A stretch of DNA of 33,510 nucleotides from Parabacteroides faecalis (lineage in GTDB: Bacteria; Bacteroidota; Bacteroidia; Bacteroidales; Tannerellaceae), in contig NZ_JAKZMM010000045.1 in the NCBI RefSeq assembly GCF_022809355.1, positions 1-33,510 of the forward strand, given 5' to 3'. The notes under the pieces were generated by a model. The model was not told where the DNA came from. It saw only the letters and a program-made list of their open reading frames with translations, and searched no databases. Every line of letters begins with the position of its first letter. Within the stretch, counting starts at the first letter, position 1. The translations under genes and the position numbers were made by a program. Of this stretch, positions 1 through 8,288 are shown one piece after another.

Positions 1-77
1 GGTGGCTACATATTGATGTTGTGCTGTTGCTTTTTACTGAAAGCTGCTACTAACGACTCATAAATCTACCCTTAATC

Positions 78-380
78 GTGTATTGGATGATAGTTGCGGA
101 TTTTAGGTTTACCCAAGAAGGTAAGCCGGTAAATGTCCGTCTGACGGAGTTGTTTAATGATATGCCATTAAAGGTTTGTCTGATTACGGGAAATGCGTGT
201 GGTGAATTTGATATTCTTGTAAACGGGACTTTGGTAAGGACGGTAAATTTACTATCGGAACATTCAGCTGTAACAACGATTGATTTGGGAGTACATAAAC
301 CTGTTAATAATGCATTGGATATACAATTTGTATGTAAGAAAGCAGGTCAATTGGGAATTGATTATTTTTTGATTAAATAG
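78..380 (+). pseudogene. Partial beta-sandwich C-terminal domain, probably the end of a broken glycosidase-type gene
   Basis: An open stretch of about 100 codons begins at a GTG and ends in a stop 12 bases before the GH2 start. The protein has alternating beta strands, a phrase like ILVNG for a carbohydrate-binding or accessory beta-sandwich, and a terminal GIDYFLI motif that resembles the C-termini of several Bacteroides secreted glycosidases. There is no signal peptide and no good start. The same frame is closed by a stop at 51-53, and the other two frames also stop within the first 120 bases, so no clean upstream reading frame enters from the left edge. It may be the tail of a gene with a frameshift or a separate decayed fragment. 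I cannot assign the family; a DUF2961/GH172-like tail is one guess. Confidence 0.35.
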
Positions 381-392
381 GAGAGAACAAGG

Positions 393-2222
393 ATGAGAAA
401 AATAGTTTTGACATGGGTTTTGAGTATTTCAGCGTTTTTATTGTTTGCGTCAGTTCCGCGTGAGGAATATCCTCGTCCACAATTTGAACGAACGGAATGG
501 ATCAATTTGAATGGGACCTGGAGTTATCAGATAGATCCGAGTGGAACAGGCATAGAACGGAATTTTAAAGAATCCAAAGGTTTTGAAGGTAATATTTTGG
601 TCCCCTTCTCACCAGAAAGTAAGTTGTCGGGAGTAGGATATACGGACTTCATAGAACATTTGTGGTATCAACGGAATATCCAGATACCGGCAGAATGGTC
701 AGAGAAGAAAATCCTGCTGAACTTCGGTGGTGTCTATTATGAATCTGAAATTTATGTGGATGGGAAGTTCGTAGATCGTCATTTTGGTGGTAGTTCTTCT
801 TTCTCAGTGGATTTAACGGATTTTGTCAAACCGGGAAATCAACATTCTCTTGTTCTATACGTCAAGAGTGACTTGAGGAATAGAATTCAGCCCGTGGGAA
901 AGCAATCAACGCATTATTCCTCTTATGGTTGTAATTATACGAGAACGACAGGAATTTGGCAGACTGTTTGGATGGAAGCTGTTCATCCCAAAGCTTTAAA
1001 ATCAGTACAGGTGATTACTGATGTAGACAATGCTCAAGTAATCGTTAATCCGATGTTTTATAGTTTAGGTGGTACAAGATTACGGGCTATCTTGCGAGAT
1101 AGAGAAAAGGTTGTTGTTCAAAAGACGATTATGGCTTCGGAAAGTACTCCGCTGATTTTACCGGTGAAAAAGGCAAAACTGTGGAGCCCGGAATCTCCTT
1201 TTCTCTATGATTTAGATTATGAAGTACTGGATGAACAAGGGAATGTGATAGATCAGGTTCATTCGTATGTAGGAATGCGTAAAATTCATGCAGAAGGGAA
1301 TCTGTTGTACTTGAATAATGAGCCTTATTATTTAAGGATGGTGTTAGATCAGGGCTATTATCCGGAAAGCCAGTGGACAGCTCCTTCCGATTCGGCTCTA
1401 AAGAATGATATATTGTTGTCGAAGGCTATTGGTTTTAATGGAGCCCGTTTACATCAGAAGGTGTTTGAAGAACGTTTCCATTATTGGGCAGATAAGTTGG
1501 GCTATCTTACTTGTGGAGAGATGAATAGTTGGGGACTAGATTATAATCTTCCTATTGCCGGATCGATCTTTATGCCGGAATGGTTGGAGGTGGTGAAACG
1601 AGATCGGAATCATCCGTCCATTATCATGTGGGTTCCCTTAAACGAGCAAAATAACGTGGATAAAGTTTATTTCCCTCGTTTCTCGGCACAACTCTATGAT
1701 GCGACAAAATTGGCTGATCCGACACGTCCGGTGTTAACTAATTCAGGTGGTACGCATTATAAGACCGATATTGTATCGTCGCATCTGTATAATCAAGATT
1801 CTGTTTCTTTGTATAAAGATTTATGGAATGAAGGGAAATTATTCCCTGGGCATCGTTTTAATGAAGATCCTCGTGTTTTGTATAACACGGGTTCAAATTT
1901 CCGGTTTGACAATCATGAAACACGTTGGTTTGTTTATGATGGCTCATGTCCCTATTTGTTTGATGAGTTTGGCGGTGTCTCTTTCAATACGAATCAAGGA
2001 GGTTGGGGATATGGAGGATCAGCAACGGAAGAAGAATATTATAAGAAGGTTGCTTCTTTGGTGAATGTGGTTCTAAAGATGTATCCTTTTATCGGAGGTT
2101 ATTGTTATACGCAATTGACGGATGTGGAGCTGGAACAAAATGGCCTTTATTATTATGATCGCCGACCTAAGTTTGATATTCAGAAATTAAGAGAGATATT
2201 TGGAAAACAACCTGAAATGTAG
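393..2222 (+). CDS. Glycoside hydrolase family 2 protein, exported
   Basis: 609 residues with an N-terminal signal peptide (hydrophobic run at about residues 5-20). The order is that of GH2: a jelly-roll sugar-binding domain (about 30-190, with the NLNGTW opening), an immunoglobulin-like sandwich (about 195-295), then a TIM barrel. The barrel shows RNHPSIIMW followed by LNEQ, placing the probable acid/base at Glu418, and FDEFGG, placing the probable nucleophile at Glu525. GH2 enzymes are retaining exo-hydrolases acting on beta-galactosides, beta-glucuronides, beta-mannosides and some arabinosides; the exact sugar cannot be read here. The likely site is the periplasm. The start ATG has a GGAG-like sequence upstream. 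It is the first complete gene of a four-enzyme run ending at the terminator near 6800. Confidence 0.9.
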   Translation: MRKIVLTWVLSISAFLLFASVPREEYPRPQFERTEWINLNGTWSYQIDPSGTGIERNFKESKGFEGNILVPFSPESKLSGVGYTDFIEHLWYQRNIQIPAEWSEKKILLNFGGVYYESEIYVDGKFVDRHFGGSSSFSVDLTDFVKPGNQHSLVLYVKSDLRNRIQPVGKQSTHYSSYGCNYTRTTGIWQTVWMEAVHPKALKSVQVITDVDNAQVIVNPMFYSLGGTRLRAILRDREKVVVQKTIMASESTPLILPVKKAKLWSPESPFLYDLDYEVLDEQGNVIDQVHSYVGMRKIHAEGNLLYLNNEPYYLRMVLDQGYYPESQWTAPSDSALKNDILLSKAIGFNGARLHQKVFEERFHYWADKLGYLTCGEMNSWGLDYNLPIAGSIFMPEWLEVVKRDRNHPSIIMWVPLNEQNNVDKVYFPRFSAQLYDATKLADPTRPVLTNSGGTHYKTDIVSSHLYNQDSVSLYKDLWNEGKLFPGHRFNEDPRVLYNTGSNFRFDNHETRWFVYDGSCPYLFDEFGGVSFNTNQGGWGYGGSATEEEYYKKVASLVNVVLKMYPFIGGYCYTQLTDVELEQNGLYYYDRRPKFDIQKLREIFGKQPEM

Positions 2223-2232
2223 TTTTATTACA

Positions 2233-3261
2233 ATGAATAATATGAAATATCTATATATAATTTGTTTTTGTTTTTTGCTTACGAGTGAATCGCTGGTATC
2301 TTTGTTTGCTCAATCCGTTCATGTTGCTCCGGCTCCTTTGTATCGTGATCCGGTGACTGACGGGGCAGCTGATCCTGTAGTTGTATGGAATCATGTAGAT
2401 AAATGTTGGTGGATGTTATATACGCAGCGCCGAGCTAATTTGGATGCAGCGGATGTCGCGTATTGTTATGGAACTCAAATTGGTGTGGCCGAATCGACAG
2501 ATCATGGACAAACGTGGGTATATCGTGGAACTTTGGATTTGGAATTTGAGAAAGGACATAATACATTTTGGGCGCCAGAAGTTGTATGTCAGAATGGTAA
2601 ATACCATATGTTTGTGTCTTATATACAAGGAGTGAGAAATCATTGGGGAGGAACTGCCTACATTGCTCATTATGTTAGTTCCAATTTATGGGATTGGAAA
2701 TATGAAGGATTGTTGAATTTGTCTTCTGGAGCTGTTATTGACGCAGCTCTTTGTCAAAAGTCAGATGGAAAATGGCTTATCTGGTATAAAGATGAATCCT
2801 CTGGTGCGCATACTTTTGTTGCAGAAAGTTCGGATTTATATAATTGGTCAAAGCCTAAATTGGCTATAGGCGGAGATGCTCATGAAGGGCCAAATATCTT
2901 TTACTTTTCAGGTTATTATTGGATGTTGACGGATGAATGGAGAGGACTTCGTTTGTATAAATCAGAAGATCTTGAGCATTGGGAAAAACAGGGGCTTATT
3001 TTGGATGGACCAAGTTCTAGGCCTGAAGATAAACCGAGTGGGGCCCATGCTGATGTTTTGGTCGTAGCGAATCGTGCCTATGTGTTCTATTTTACTCACC
3101 CTGGGCGAAAATCTCATACTGAATCTCCCATTGATTCAAATGGCGTATTGCCTTATGAATTAAGGCGTTCTTCTATACAAGTTGCACCATTGATCTATCA
3201 GGATGGCACTTTAGTTTGTGATCGGAATGGTGATTTTGACTTTTATTTACCTTCAGAATAA
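2233..3261 (+). CDS. GH43/GH117-like five-bladed beta-propeller glycosidase, exported
   Basis: A longer reading begins at 2200, but that would overlap the end of the GH2 gene. The ATG at 2233 (or 2242) gives a normal signal peptide ending near LFAQ, so I chose 2233, leaving a gap of 10 bases. The mature protein has propeller blade signatures: ADPVVVW early, a TFWAPEVV blade, a VIDAALC blade, an AHEGPNIFYF blade and a GAHADVL blade. These match the layout of the GH43/GH62/GH32/GH68/GH117 superfamily, in which an Asp base, Asp modulator and Glu acid sit on separate blades. The conserved Asp of ADP, Asp of VIDAA and Glu of HEGPN are candidates for these. Substrate unknown; an arabinosidase or anhydrogalactosidase-like role is possible. 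Not clearly a canonical GH43. Confidence 0.75.
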   Translation: MNNMKYLYIICFCFLLTSESLVSLFAQSVHVAPAPLYRDPVTDGAADPVVVWNHVDKCWWMLYTQRRANLDAADVAYCYGTQIGVAESTDHGQTWVYRGTLDLEFEKGHNTFWAPEVVCQNGKYHMFVSYIQGVRNHWGGTAYIAHYVSSNLWDWKYEGLLNLSSGAVIDAALCQKSDGKWLIWYKDESSGAHTFVAESSDLYNWSKPKLAIGGDAHEGPNIFYFSGYYWMLTDEWRGLRLYKSEDLEHWEKQGLILDGPSSRPEDKPSGAHADVLVVANRAYVFYFTHPGRKSHTESPIDSNGVLPYELRRSSIQVAPLIYQDGTLVCDRNGDFDFYLPSE

Positions 3262-3376
3262 GTTTATAGAATGAATACTGATGGGGATATATGTTGCTAT
3301 GAGAAAAATAATTTGAACTTTTCGAAGTTTACTGTTATCTTTACAATTACTTTTATGAGGAATAAAGAAACAGTAT

Positions 3377-5494
3377 ATGAAGAAGATTGTAGGAGTAAGT
3401 TTTTTATCCTTTTGGATATGTGTATGTTCTTTGGCTCAAACACAAATCTATGTTTCTCCGCGAGGAAACGATAAAGCAGAAGGAACCTTGAAGAAACCGC
3501 TACGAACGATTCAGGCGGCCGTTGATAAGGCTAGTCAGAAAAAGGATGCAGATGTAGAGATTGTATTGCGTGGCGGTGCTTATGAGCTGGATAGGACGGT
3601 GGGAATAGGAAAAGGTTTGTATGCTTCTCTGCGGATAAAACCTTATGGAAAGGAAGCCGTTTCTGTTTCGGGTGGTCGGACAATCGCTTTGAGTCGTTTG
3701 AAGAAGGTTTCGAATCCGGATGTGAAGGCTCGGTTGCAGCCTCAGGTGAGTTCCGTTGTACGCGAATTGGATTTACGGAAGTTGGGAATTGATGTGCATG
3801 GATTGCGTCCGTCGGGTTTTGGTCGTCCCAGTAGTGCAGCTTGGACCGAATTGTTCATGAACGAACAGCCTTTGCAGATTGCCCGTTGGCCGAATGATTC
3901 GACTGTCTTGATCGGGAAAGTATTGAAGGCAGGAACCGGAGAACATGTGGCAGAGGCAGAGTTGCCGGTATTCTGTTATAATGAAGATCGCCCGTCTGCT
4001 TGGAAAAATGCCGGGAAGTTCTGGATTGGAGGATATTTCGCCCATGGGTATGCGGATGATATGATACCTGTTGAAAAGATTGATCCTTCGGATAGGACAA
4101 TCCATCCGGCGATGCAAACGGTCTATGGCTTTATGACGGGAGCAGACTGGCAACGTTGGTATGCGTTGAACTTATTGGAAGAATTGGATTTACCAGGCGA
4201 ATATGTGATCGATGAGGAAGAAGGCAAGATGTATGCATATCCGAAAGATGCACTCACATCATTGCATGTATCGGTGTTGGATGAACCTTTGGTGGCTTTG
4301 GAGCATTGTTCGGATGTAACATTGGAAAATCTGACATTTGAATATGGACGGTATATCGGTATCTATTTGGAGGATACCAAACATGTGCGTATTCAGGGAT
4401 GTACGATCCGGAATATGGGTGGTGTGGCTGTATCAATGGGAAAAGGTACATTGACTCCTGATAAAACGACCTTGAAACCTCATGCTGCAGAAGCTGGTGG
4501 AGTACCGACATCGCGTGTTGTGGGTGATTTGTTAGGAAAAGTATATCAGGATGTCTTGTTCAATCGACAGGCAGGAACGGATAATGGCGTAGTGGATTGT
4601 TATATATACCATGTCGGTGCAGGCGGTGTTAGTTTGGGTGGAGGCGATCGGGCTTCATTGACTCCGGCAAATAACTTTGTGGAGAATTGTCGGATACATG
4701 ATTTTAACCGAATTGAGAAATCATATCGTCCGGGCGTGTGGATCGATGGAGTAGGAAACCGGGTTTCTCAGTGTGACATTTATAATGCGCCCAGTATGGC
4801 AATTCTGTTTCATGGGAATAACCATGTGATAGAATATTGTAAGATTACGAATGTTTGTGGCGAAGTGGATGATCAAGGGGCGATTTATTACGGACGTGAT
4901 CCGTCTGAGCAAGGCAATGTCATTCGGTATTGTTATTTTCATAAGTTAAGTCCGCGTCATCGGGTAACGGCTACTTATCATGATGATGGTGCTTGTGGTG
5001 GTGAAGTCTATGGTAATATTTATCACAATGCCGGTTCTTTACCCGTATTGATCGGTGGTGGACATTATAACCATTATCATCATAATTTATTTATTGATTC
5101 ACCCTGTGCCATTCATTTGGATAATCGTATGCAGAATTGGGGTACAGGAATGGTGGCTCCGGATGGAATCATTGATCAGCGTTTGAAGAAAGTTCGTCAT
5201 ACCGAACCTCCTTATAGCAAGGCTTATCCGAAATTGGTAAACTATTGGCAGGAAGATCCGGCTTATCCACATGGAAATCTGATTGAAAGTAATCTCTTCT
5301 ATCGTATTGGTAATGTGGTCCATGGAGAGACTCAATGGGCCGAGTTTCGGAATAACTGGATAACCAATGAAGATCCGGGTTTTGTCAATCCTGACAATCC
5401 ATTAGAGGGATTCAAGGCTGATGCTGATCTATTCAAGTATATTCCGGGTTTCCCTCAGTTGCCTTTTGATAAGATTGGATCGAAACTTCCGTAA
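3377..5494 (+). CDS. GH141-like right-handed parallel beta-helix enzyme, exported
   Basis: 705 residues with a signal peptide ending near SLAQ. Just after it comes IYVSPRGNDKAEG and PLRTIQAAVD, the standard opening of secreted parallel beta-helix glycan enzymes. Residues about 300-600 contain repeated short beta-helix turns rich in Asn, Gly and Val (for example VTLENLTFEYG, NVIRYCYFH and HYNHYHHNLF). Overall layout and length resemble GH141, a family named from an alpha-L-fucosidase of rhamnogalacturonan-II breakdown and also containing xylanases. The identification is from pattern only. A shorter overlapping reading frame at 3271-3474 lacks coding character. It lies 115 bases after the propeller gene and about 100 before GH130, apparently in one transcript. 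Alternatives are other beta-helix lyases or epimerases. Confidence 0.75.
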   Translation: MKKIVGVSFLSFWICVCSLAQTQIYVSPRGNDKAEGTLKKPLRTIQAAVDKASQKKDADVEIVLRGGAYELDRTVGIGKGLYASLRIKPYGKEAVSVSGGRTIALSRLKKVSNPDVKARLQPQVSSVVRELDLRKLGIDVHGLRPSGFGRPSSAAWTELFMNEQPLQIARWPNDSTVLIGKVLKAGTGEHVAEAELPVFCYNEDRPSAWKNAGKFWIGGYFAHGYADDMIPVEKIDPSDRTIHPAMQTVYGFMTGADWQRWYALNLLEELDLPGEYVIDEEEGKMYAYPKDALTSLHVSVLDEPLVALEHCSDVTLENLTFEYGRYIGIYLEDTKHVRIQGCTIRNMGGVAVSMGKGTLTPDKTTLKPHAAEAGGVPTSRVVGDLLGKVYQDVLFNRQAGTDNGVVDCYIYHVGAGGVSLGGGDRASLTPANNFVENCRIHDFNRIEKSYRPGVWIDGVGNRVSQCDIYNAPSMAILFHGNNHVIEYCKITNVCGEVDDQGAIYYGRDPSEQGNVIRYCYFHKLSPRHRVTATYHDDGACGGEVYGNIYHNAGSLPVLIGGGHYNHYHHNLFIDSPCAIHLDNRMQNWGTGMVAPDGIIDQRLKKVRHTEPPYSKAYPKLVNYWQEDPAYPHGNLIESNLFYRIGNVVHGETQWAEFRNNWITNEDPGFVNPDNPLEGFKADADLFKYIPGFPQLPFDKIGSKLP

Positions 5495-5596
5495 TGGATT
5501 GCTAAATAATTCGGATTTTATTTCTCTATCTCTGTTTTTTTGCGTTTCTTGTACACCAATTAACGTAATAGTCATTTTATTTAAGATGATAGAAAA

Positions 5597-6790
5597 ATGA
5601 AGAGACATTTGAAACAAATCTGTTTAATGGCTTTGGTTTGTTTGGAGGCCTTTTTTCTTTCGTGCTCAGGGAAAAAGGCTGAAACAAATCAGGTCACGGC
5701 GTCTTCGACGAAGAGTAATGTATTGCCTGAATGGGCATTGGGTGGTTTTGTGAGACCGGAAGGCGTGAATCCGATCATTCAACCTCGGCCGGAAAGTAAA
5801 TTCAACTGTCCGATGCGGAAAGAACCTGTCGGTTGGGAAGAAAGTGACACCTTTAATCCGGCAGCTACCCTGAAGGGTGATACGATCTGTGTGTTGTATC
5901 GGGCAGAAGATAATTCTGCTAAAGGCATTGGTATGCGTACTTCCAGAATTGGTTTGGCTGAGAGTACGGATGGTATTACGATGATCCGGCGTGATAAACC
6001 GGTGATGTATCCGGCAGAAGATAATGCCAAAGAATTTGAATGGCCGGGTGGTTGTGAAGATCCGCGTGTAGCCATGACGGAAGATGGACTCTATGTCATG
6101 TTATACACCGCTTGGAATCGGGATGTGCCCCGTTTGTCGGTTGCAACTTCCAAAGATTTGCTCACTTGGGAAAAGCATGGGCCTGCTTTTGCCAAGGCTT
6201 ATAACGGGCGTTTCAAAGATATGGCTTGTAAGTCCGGTTCGATTGTAACAAAACTGGTGGATGGTAAGCAAACGATCGCTAAGGTAAATGGGAAATATCT
6301 GATGTATTGGGGAGAACACATGGTGGCTGCTGCTACTTCCGATGACTTGATCCATTGGGAACCGGTGTTGGATGATCAAAACGAGTTGCTTGGACTTATT
6401 TATCCTCGGGAGAAATACTTTGACAGTGCTTTGACCGAATGTGGTCCTCCGGCAGTGATTACGGAAGATGGTATTCTTTTATTATATAATGGAAAGAACG
6501 AAACCAACGAGAAACGGGATCCTCGCTTCAATGCCGGTACATACAGCGCTGGTCAGGTCTTGTTCGATCTTCAGCATCCTTATCAGGCGATCGGACGATT
6601 GGATGTTCCATTCTTCCGACCTATGGCAGACTTTGAAAAGAGTGGTCAGTATGTGGATGGAACAGTCTTTATTGAAGGCTTGGTCTTCTTTAAAGGGAAA
6701 TGGTATTTATATTATGGTTGTGCCGATTCAATGGTAGGCGTGGCTGTTTATGATCCACAGAACAAAGCCGAAGGGGATATATTACCTTGA
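5597..6790 (+). CDS. GH130 family mannoside phosphorylase/hydrolase, lipoprotein
   Basis: 397 residues with a lipoprotein signal, lipobox cysteine at Cys23 (LSCSGKK). The mature part is a five-bladed propeller with GH130 marks: TFNPAAT, YRAED, SRIGLAEST, the GGCEDPRV blade carrying the probable general-acid Asp155, and the closing YYGCADSMVGVA. GH130 members act on beta-mannosides: most are cytoplasmic phosphorylases on Man-beta-1,4 linkages, while some are exported beta-1,2-mannosidases. The lipoprotein signal places this one outside the cytoplasm, which favours hydrolysis. It is the last gene before a strong terminator, so it closes the upstream enzyme run. Confidence 0.88.
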   Translation: MKRHLKQICLMALVCLEAFFLSCSGKKAETNQVTASSTKSNVLPEWALGGFVRPEGVNPIIQPRPESKFNCPMRKEPVGWEESDTFNPAATLKGDTICVLYRAEDNSAKGIGMRTSRIGLAESTDGITMIRRDKPVMYPAEDNAKEFEWPGGCEDPRVAMTEDGLYVMLYTAWNRDVPRLSVATSKDLLTWEKHGPAFAKAYNGRFKDMACKSGSIVTKLVDGKQTIAKVNGKYLMYWGEHMVAAATSDDLIHWEPVLDDQNELLGLIYPREKYFDSALTECGPPAVITEDGILLLYNGKNETNEKRDPRFNAGTYSAGQVLFDLQHPYQAIGRLDVPFFRPMADFEKSGQYVDGTVFIEGLVFFKGKWYLYYGCADSMVGVAVYDPQNKAEGDILP

Positions 6791-6795
6791 TTAGG

Positions 6796-6842
6796 AAAAA
6801 CGTCAGTTACTCCGATTACTTCGAGTAGCTGACGTTTTTTTC
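6796..6842 (+). terminator. Strong intrinsic terminator after GH130
   Basis: A stem of 13 pairs (ACGTCAG then a T-G wobble then TACTC, answered by GAGTA, G and CTGACGT) with a loop of about 10 bases, flanked by A5 on the left and T7 on the right. It begins a few bases after the GH130 stop. The A-tract on the other side could let it work in both directions, but no gene enters from the right on the minus strand. Confidence 0.85.
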
Positions 6843-6863
6843 TTATGAAAAGATTTTCATTTT

Positions 6864-6894
6864 TCTGAAAAAATTTACTTCTTTTGTAGGTTTG
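6864..6894 (+). promoter_or_regulatory. Candidate Bacteroides sigma-ABfr promoter for the ECF sigma gene
   Basis: TCTG (one mismatch to the -33 TTTG) at 6864-6867, a 19-base gap, then TAGGTTTG at 6887-6894, an exact match to TAnnTTTG. Transcription would start about 7 bases later, right at the ATG at 6902, so the message would have almost no leader. Pattern match only. Confidence 0.5.
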
Positions 6895-6901
6895 TTGGCC
6901 T

Positions 6902-7456
6902 ATGGAGAAAACAGAAGTACATATCTTGACAGAAATCGCAGCCGGAAATATCCAAGCATTCGAGCAGTTATTCTTTCGATATCAGCCGAAGCTGGTTTGT
7001 TTCCTGACGGGTTTGACGCATGATTCGGAATTAAGCCGTGACATGGCGCAAGAGATGTTCCTCTCTATTTGGAAAGACCGCGAGAAACTGGCACAGGTGG
7101 AGTCTATTTCTGCCTATCTTTATCAAATGGCCCGCTATAAAGTATATGATTACTTTGATCATCTGGCTGTGATCGAACAGTATGCCCATGAATATTTGGA
7201 AAATGCCTCCGAAGCAGAGTCGGAAGAAGAACAATTGTTTGCCCGTGAGCTTCAGACGATGATTCAAGCGGCTGTTCAGCAAATGCCACCCCAACGTCAA
7301 TTAGTTTATCGGATGAGCAGGGAAGAAGGCTTGTCCAATGATGAAATAGCTCTCCGTCTGCATATCAGCAAACGAACCGTAGAGAATCACCTGACGGCTG
7401 CATTGGCCATCTTGCGTAAGGTCGTATATTTATGGCTGCTCTTCACGTTTCGATAA
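6902..7456 (+). CDS. ECF-type RNA polymerase sigma factor (sigma-70 family)
   Basis: 184 residues. Region 2 lies at about residues 20-90 (AFEQLFFRYQPKL, then DMAQEMFLSIW, the core-binding and -10 recognition helices). Region 4 lies at about 125-178, with LSNDEIALRLHISKRTVENH forming the helix-turn-helix for the -35 side. No extra domains; length is normal for Bacteroidetes ECF factors that sit next to FecR anti-sigma genes. It would direct core polymerase to the SusC/SusD operon when released by the anti-sigma factor at 8393. Unusually, partner and sigma gene are separated by about 930 bases holding a convergent toxin-antitoxin pair. A candidate housekeeping promoter lies immediately upstream. 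Confidence 0.92.
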   Translation: MEKTEVHILTEIAAGNIQAFEQLFFRYQPKLVCFLTGLTHDSELSRDMAQEMFLSIWKDREKLAQVESISAYLYQMARYKVYDYFDHLAVIEQYAHEYLENASEAESEEEQLFARELQTMIQAAVQQMPPQRQLVYRMSREEGLSNDEIALRLHISKRTVENHLTAALAILRKVVYLWLLFTFR

Positions 7457-7463
7457 TATCCCT

Positions 7464-7525
7464 TAATGAAACTCGTTAGAATTAAAAACGAAAGCTACGG
7501 GAATCGATAATGAATCTCGTTAGAA
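7464..7525. repeat. Pair of 18-bp direct repeats
   Basis: TAATGAAACTCGTTAGAA at 7464-7481 and the same sequence with one change (A to T) at 7508-7525, 44 bases apart, in the short gap between the sigma gene stop and the antitoxin stop. They could be a duplication scar at the edge of the inserted toxin-antitoxin cassette or binding sites. No third copy was seen at the far edge near 8281-8392. Confidence 0.6.
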
Positions 7526-7606
7526 ACCTTCCAAAGACTTTGCCTTTTCTTTTACAGATAATACGCTTTTAGAAAAAGACTGGAGAATTTTGAACAGGAA
7601 TTGGAA

Positions 7607-7900
7607 TTATATATTTAACTCTATATTCAGTTTTCCACCAAGCCCTTTTTCTACAATTTCACGGAGTGTTTTGATAGTCAGGTTACTTCCATCATTTTCT
7701 ACTCTAGATATAAAAGATCTTTTTTTATGAATGCGTTCAGCTAATTCTTCTTGCGTTAAATCTAGTTTAATTCTTGCATTCTTAACTTGGTAGCCAATCA
7801 TTAAATCTGCTAGTTCCTTTTCATAAGCAGTTCTTTCTGGTGTCCCTTTTTTCCCAATATACTTATCTTCAAGTTCTGATAATGTTTTTATATTTTTCAT
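7607..7900 (-). CDS. HigA-like XRE-family antitoxin
   Basis: 97 residues. The C-terminal half is an XRE/Cro helix-turn-helix (about residues 35-90: KNARIKLDLTQEELAERI, then SFISRVENDGSNLTIKTLREI), ending in a short beta tail. The gene overlaps the stop of the toxin gene by four bases (ATGA), typical of translational coupling in toxin-first HigBA-type pairs. As antitoxin it should bind and neutralize the 7897-8253 product and repress their shared promoter. It runs opposite to the flanking sigma and anti-sigma genes and is clearly more AT-rich than they are, which suggests arrival as a separate cassette. Confidence 0.85.
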   Translation of the reverse strand: MKNIKTLSELEDKYIGKKGTPERTAYEKELADLMIGYQVKNARIKLDLTQEELAERIHKKRSFISRVENDGSNLTIKTLREIVEKGLGGKLNIELNI

Positions 7901-8253
7901 TCTTGATCCTCCAAATTTTTTTCATTAAAATACTCATTCTTTAGTCTTTCGGCTCTTTTTATTTCTTCAGAAGGTGTTTTTTGTGTTTTCTTTTGAAAAC
8001 CACTTAATAGGACTATTAATTTCCCTTCGTCAAAGAAACAAAATATTCGAAATATATCACTACCAAACATTATTCGTATTTCAAATAGTCCATCTGTACC
8101 TTCTATGTATTTTAGATAAGTAGAAGGTATACGTTCTATTTGTTCAATAATTCGTAAAGTTTGAAATATCTTCTTAATGACTTTAGGCCGTTGTTGGCTT
8201 ACAAAGTCTTCAAAATAACTTTTATATGATATAATGGTTCTATATTTCTGCAT
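7897..8253 (-). CDS. HigB/RelE-like toxin (phage Gp49-like family)
   Basis: I place the start at 8253 (first residues MQKYRTIIS), not at the longer 8280 reading, because family members start at this point and a promoter -7 box sits just before it. That gives 118 residues. Features are an N-terminal helix with YKSYFEDFVSQQ, then YLKYIEGTDGLFEIRI, then FRIFCFFDEGKLIVLLSGFQKKTQKTP, which is the usual beta-sheet core of HigB-type mRNA interferases followed by the KKT..TP segment. These toxins cleave ribosome-bound mRNA. The C-terminal helix carries Lys, Arg and Glu in alternation. It is in an operon with the antitoxin, toxin first. Whether it is active cannot be seen. Confidence 0.85.
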   Translation of the reverse strand: MQKYRTIISYKSYFEDFVSQQRPKVIKKIFQTLRIIEQIERIPSTYLKYIEGTDGLFEIRIMFGSDIFRIFCFFDEGKLIVLLSGFQKKTQKTPSEEIKRAERLKNEYFNEKNLEDQE

Positions 8254-8257
8254 GTTG

Positions 8258-8288
8258 CAAATGTAACGTAAAAGTAACATAAATCAAA
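8258..8288 (-). promoter_or_regulatory. Bacteroides-type promoter of the toxin-antitoxin operon
   Basis: On the minus strand TTTG (8288-8285), a gap of 19 bases, then TACATTTG (8265-8258). Both boxes match the Bacteroides primary sigma consensus exactly with ideal spacing. The toxin ATG begins four bases after the -7 box, so the transcript is predicted to be leaderless or nearly so. Confidence 0.7.

Noticed and set aside
3271-3474. Plus-strand open frame overlapping the GH141-like start
   Set aside because: Most of its length lies in another frame of the signal-peptide region; no protein character.
3773-4153. Minus-strand open frame of 126 codons over the GH141-like gene
   Set aside because: Rich in His, Arg and Ser as expected from an antisense shadow of a real gene.
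5495-5596. A promoter directly before the GH130 gene
   Set aside because: No TAnnTTTG with a properly spaced TTTG was found; it most likely belongs to the upstream transcript.
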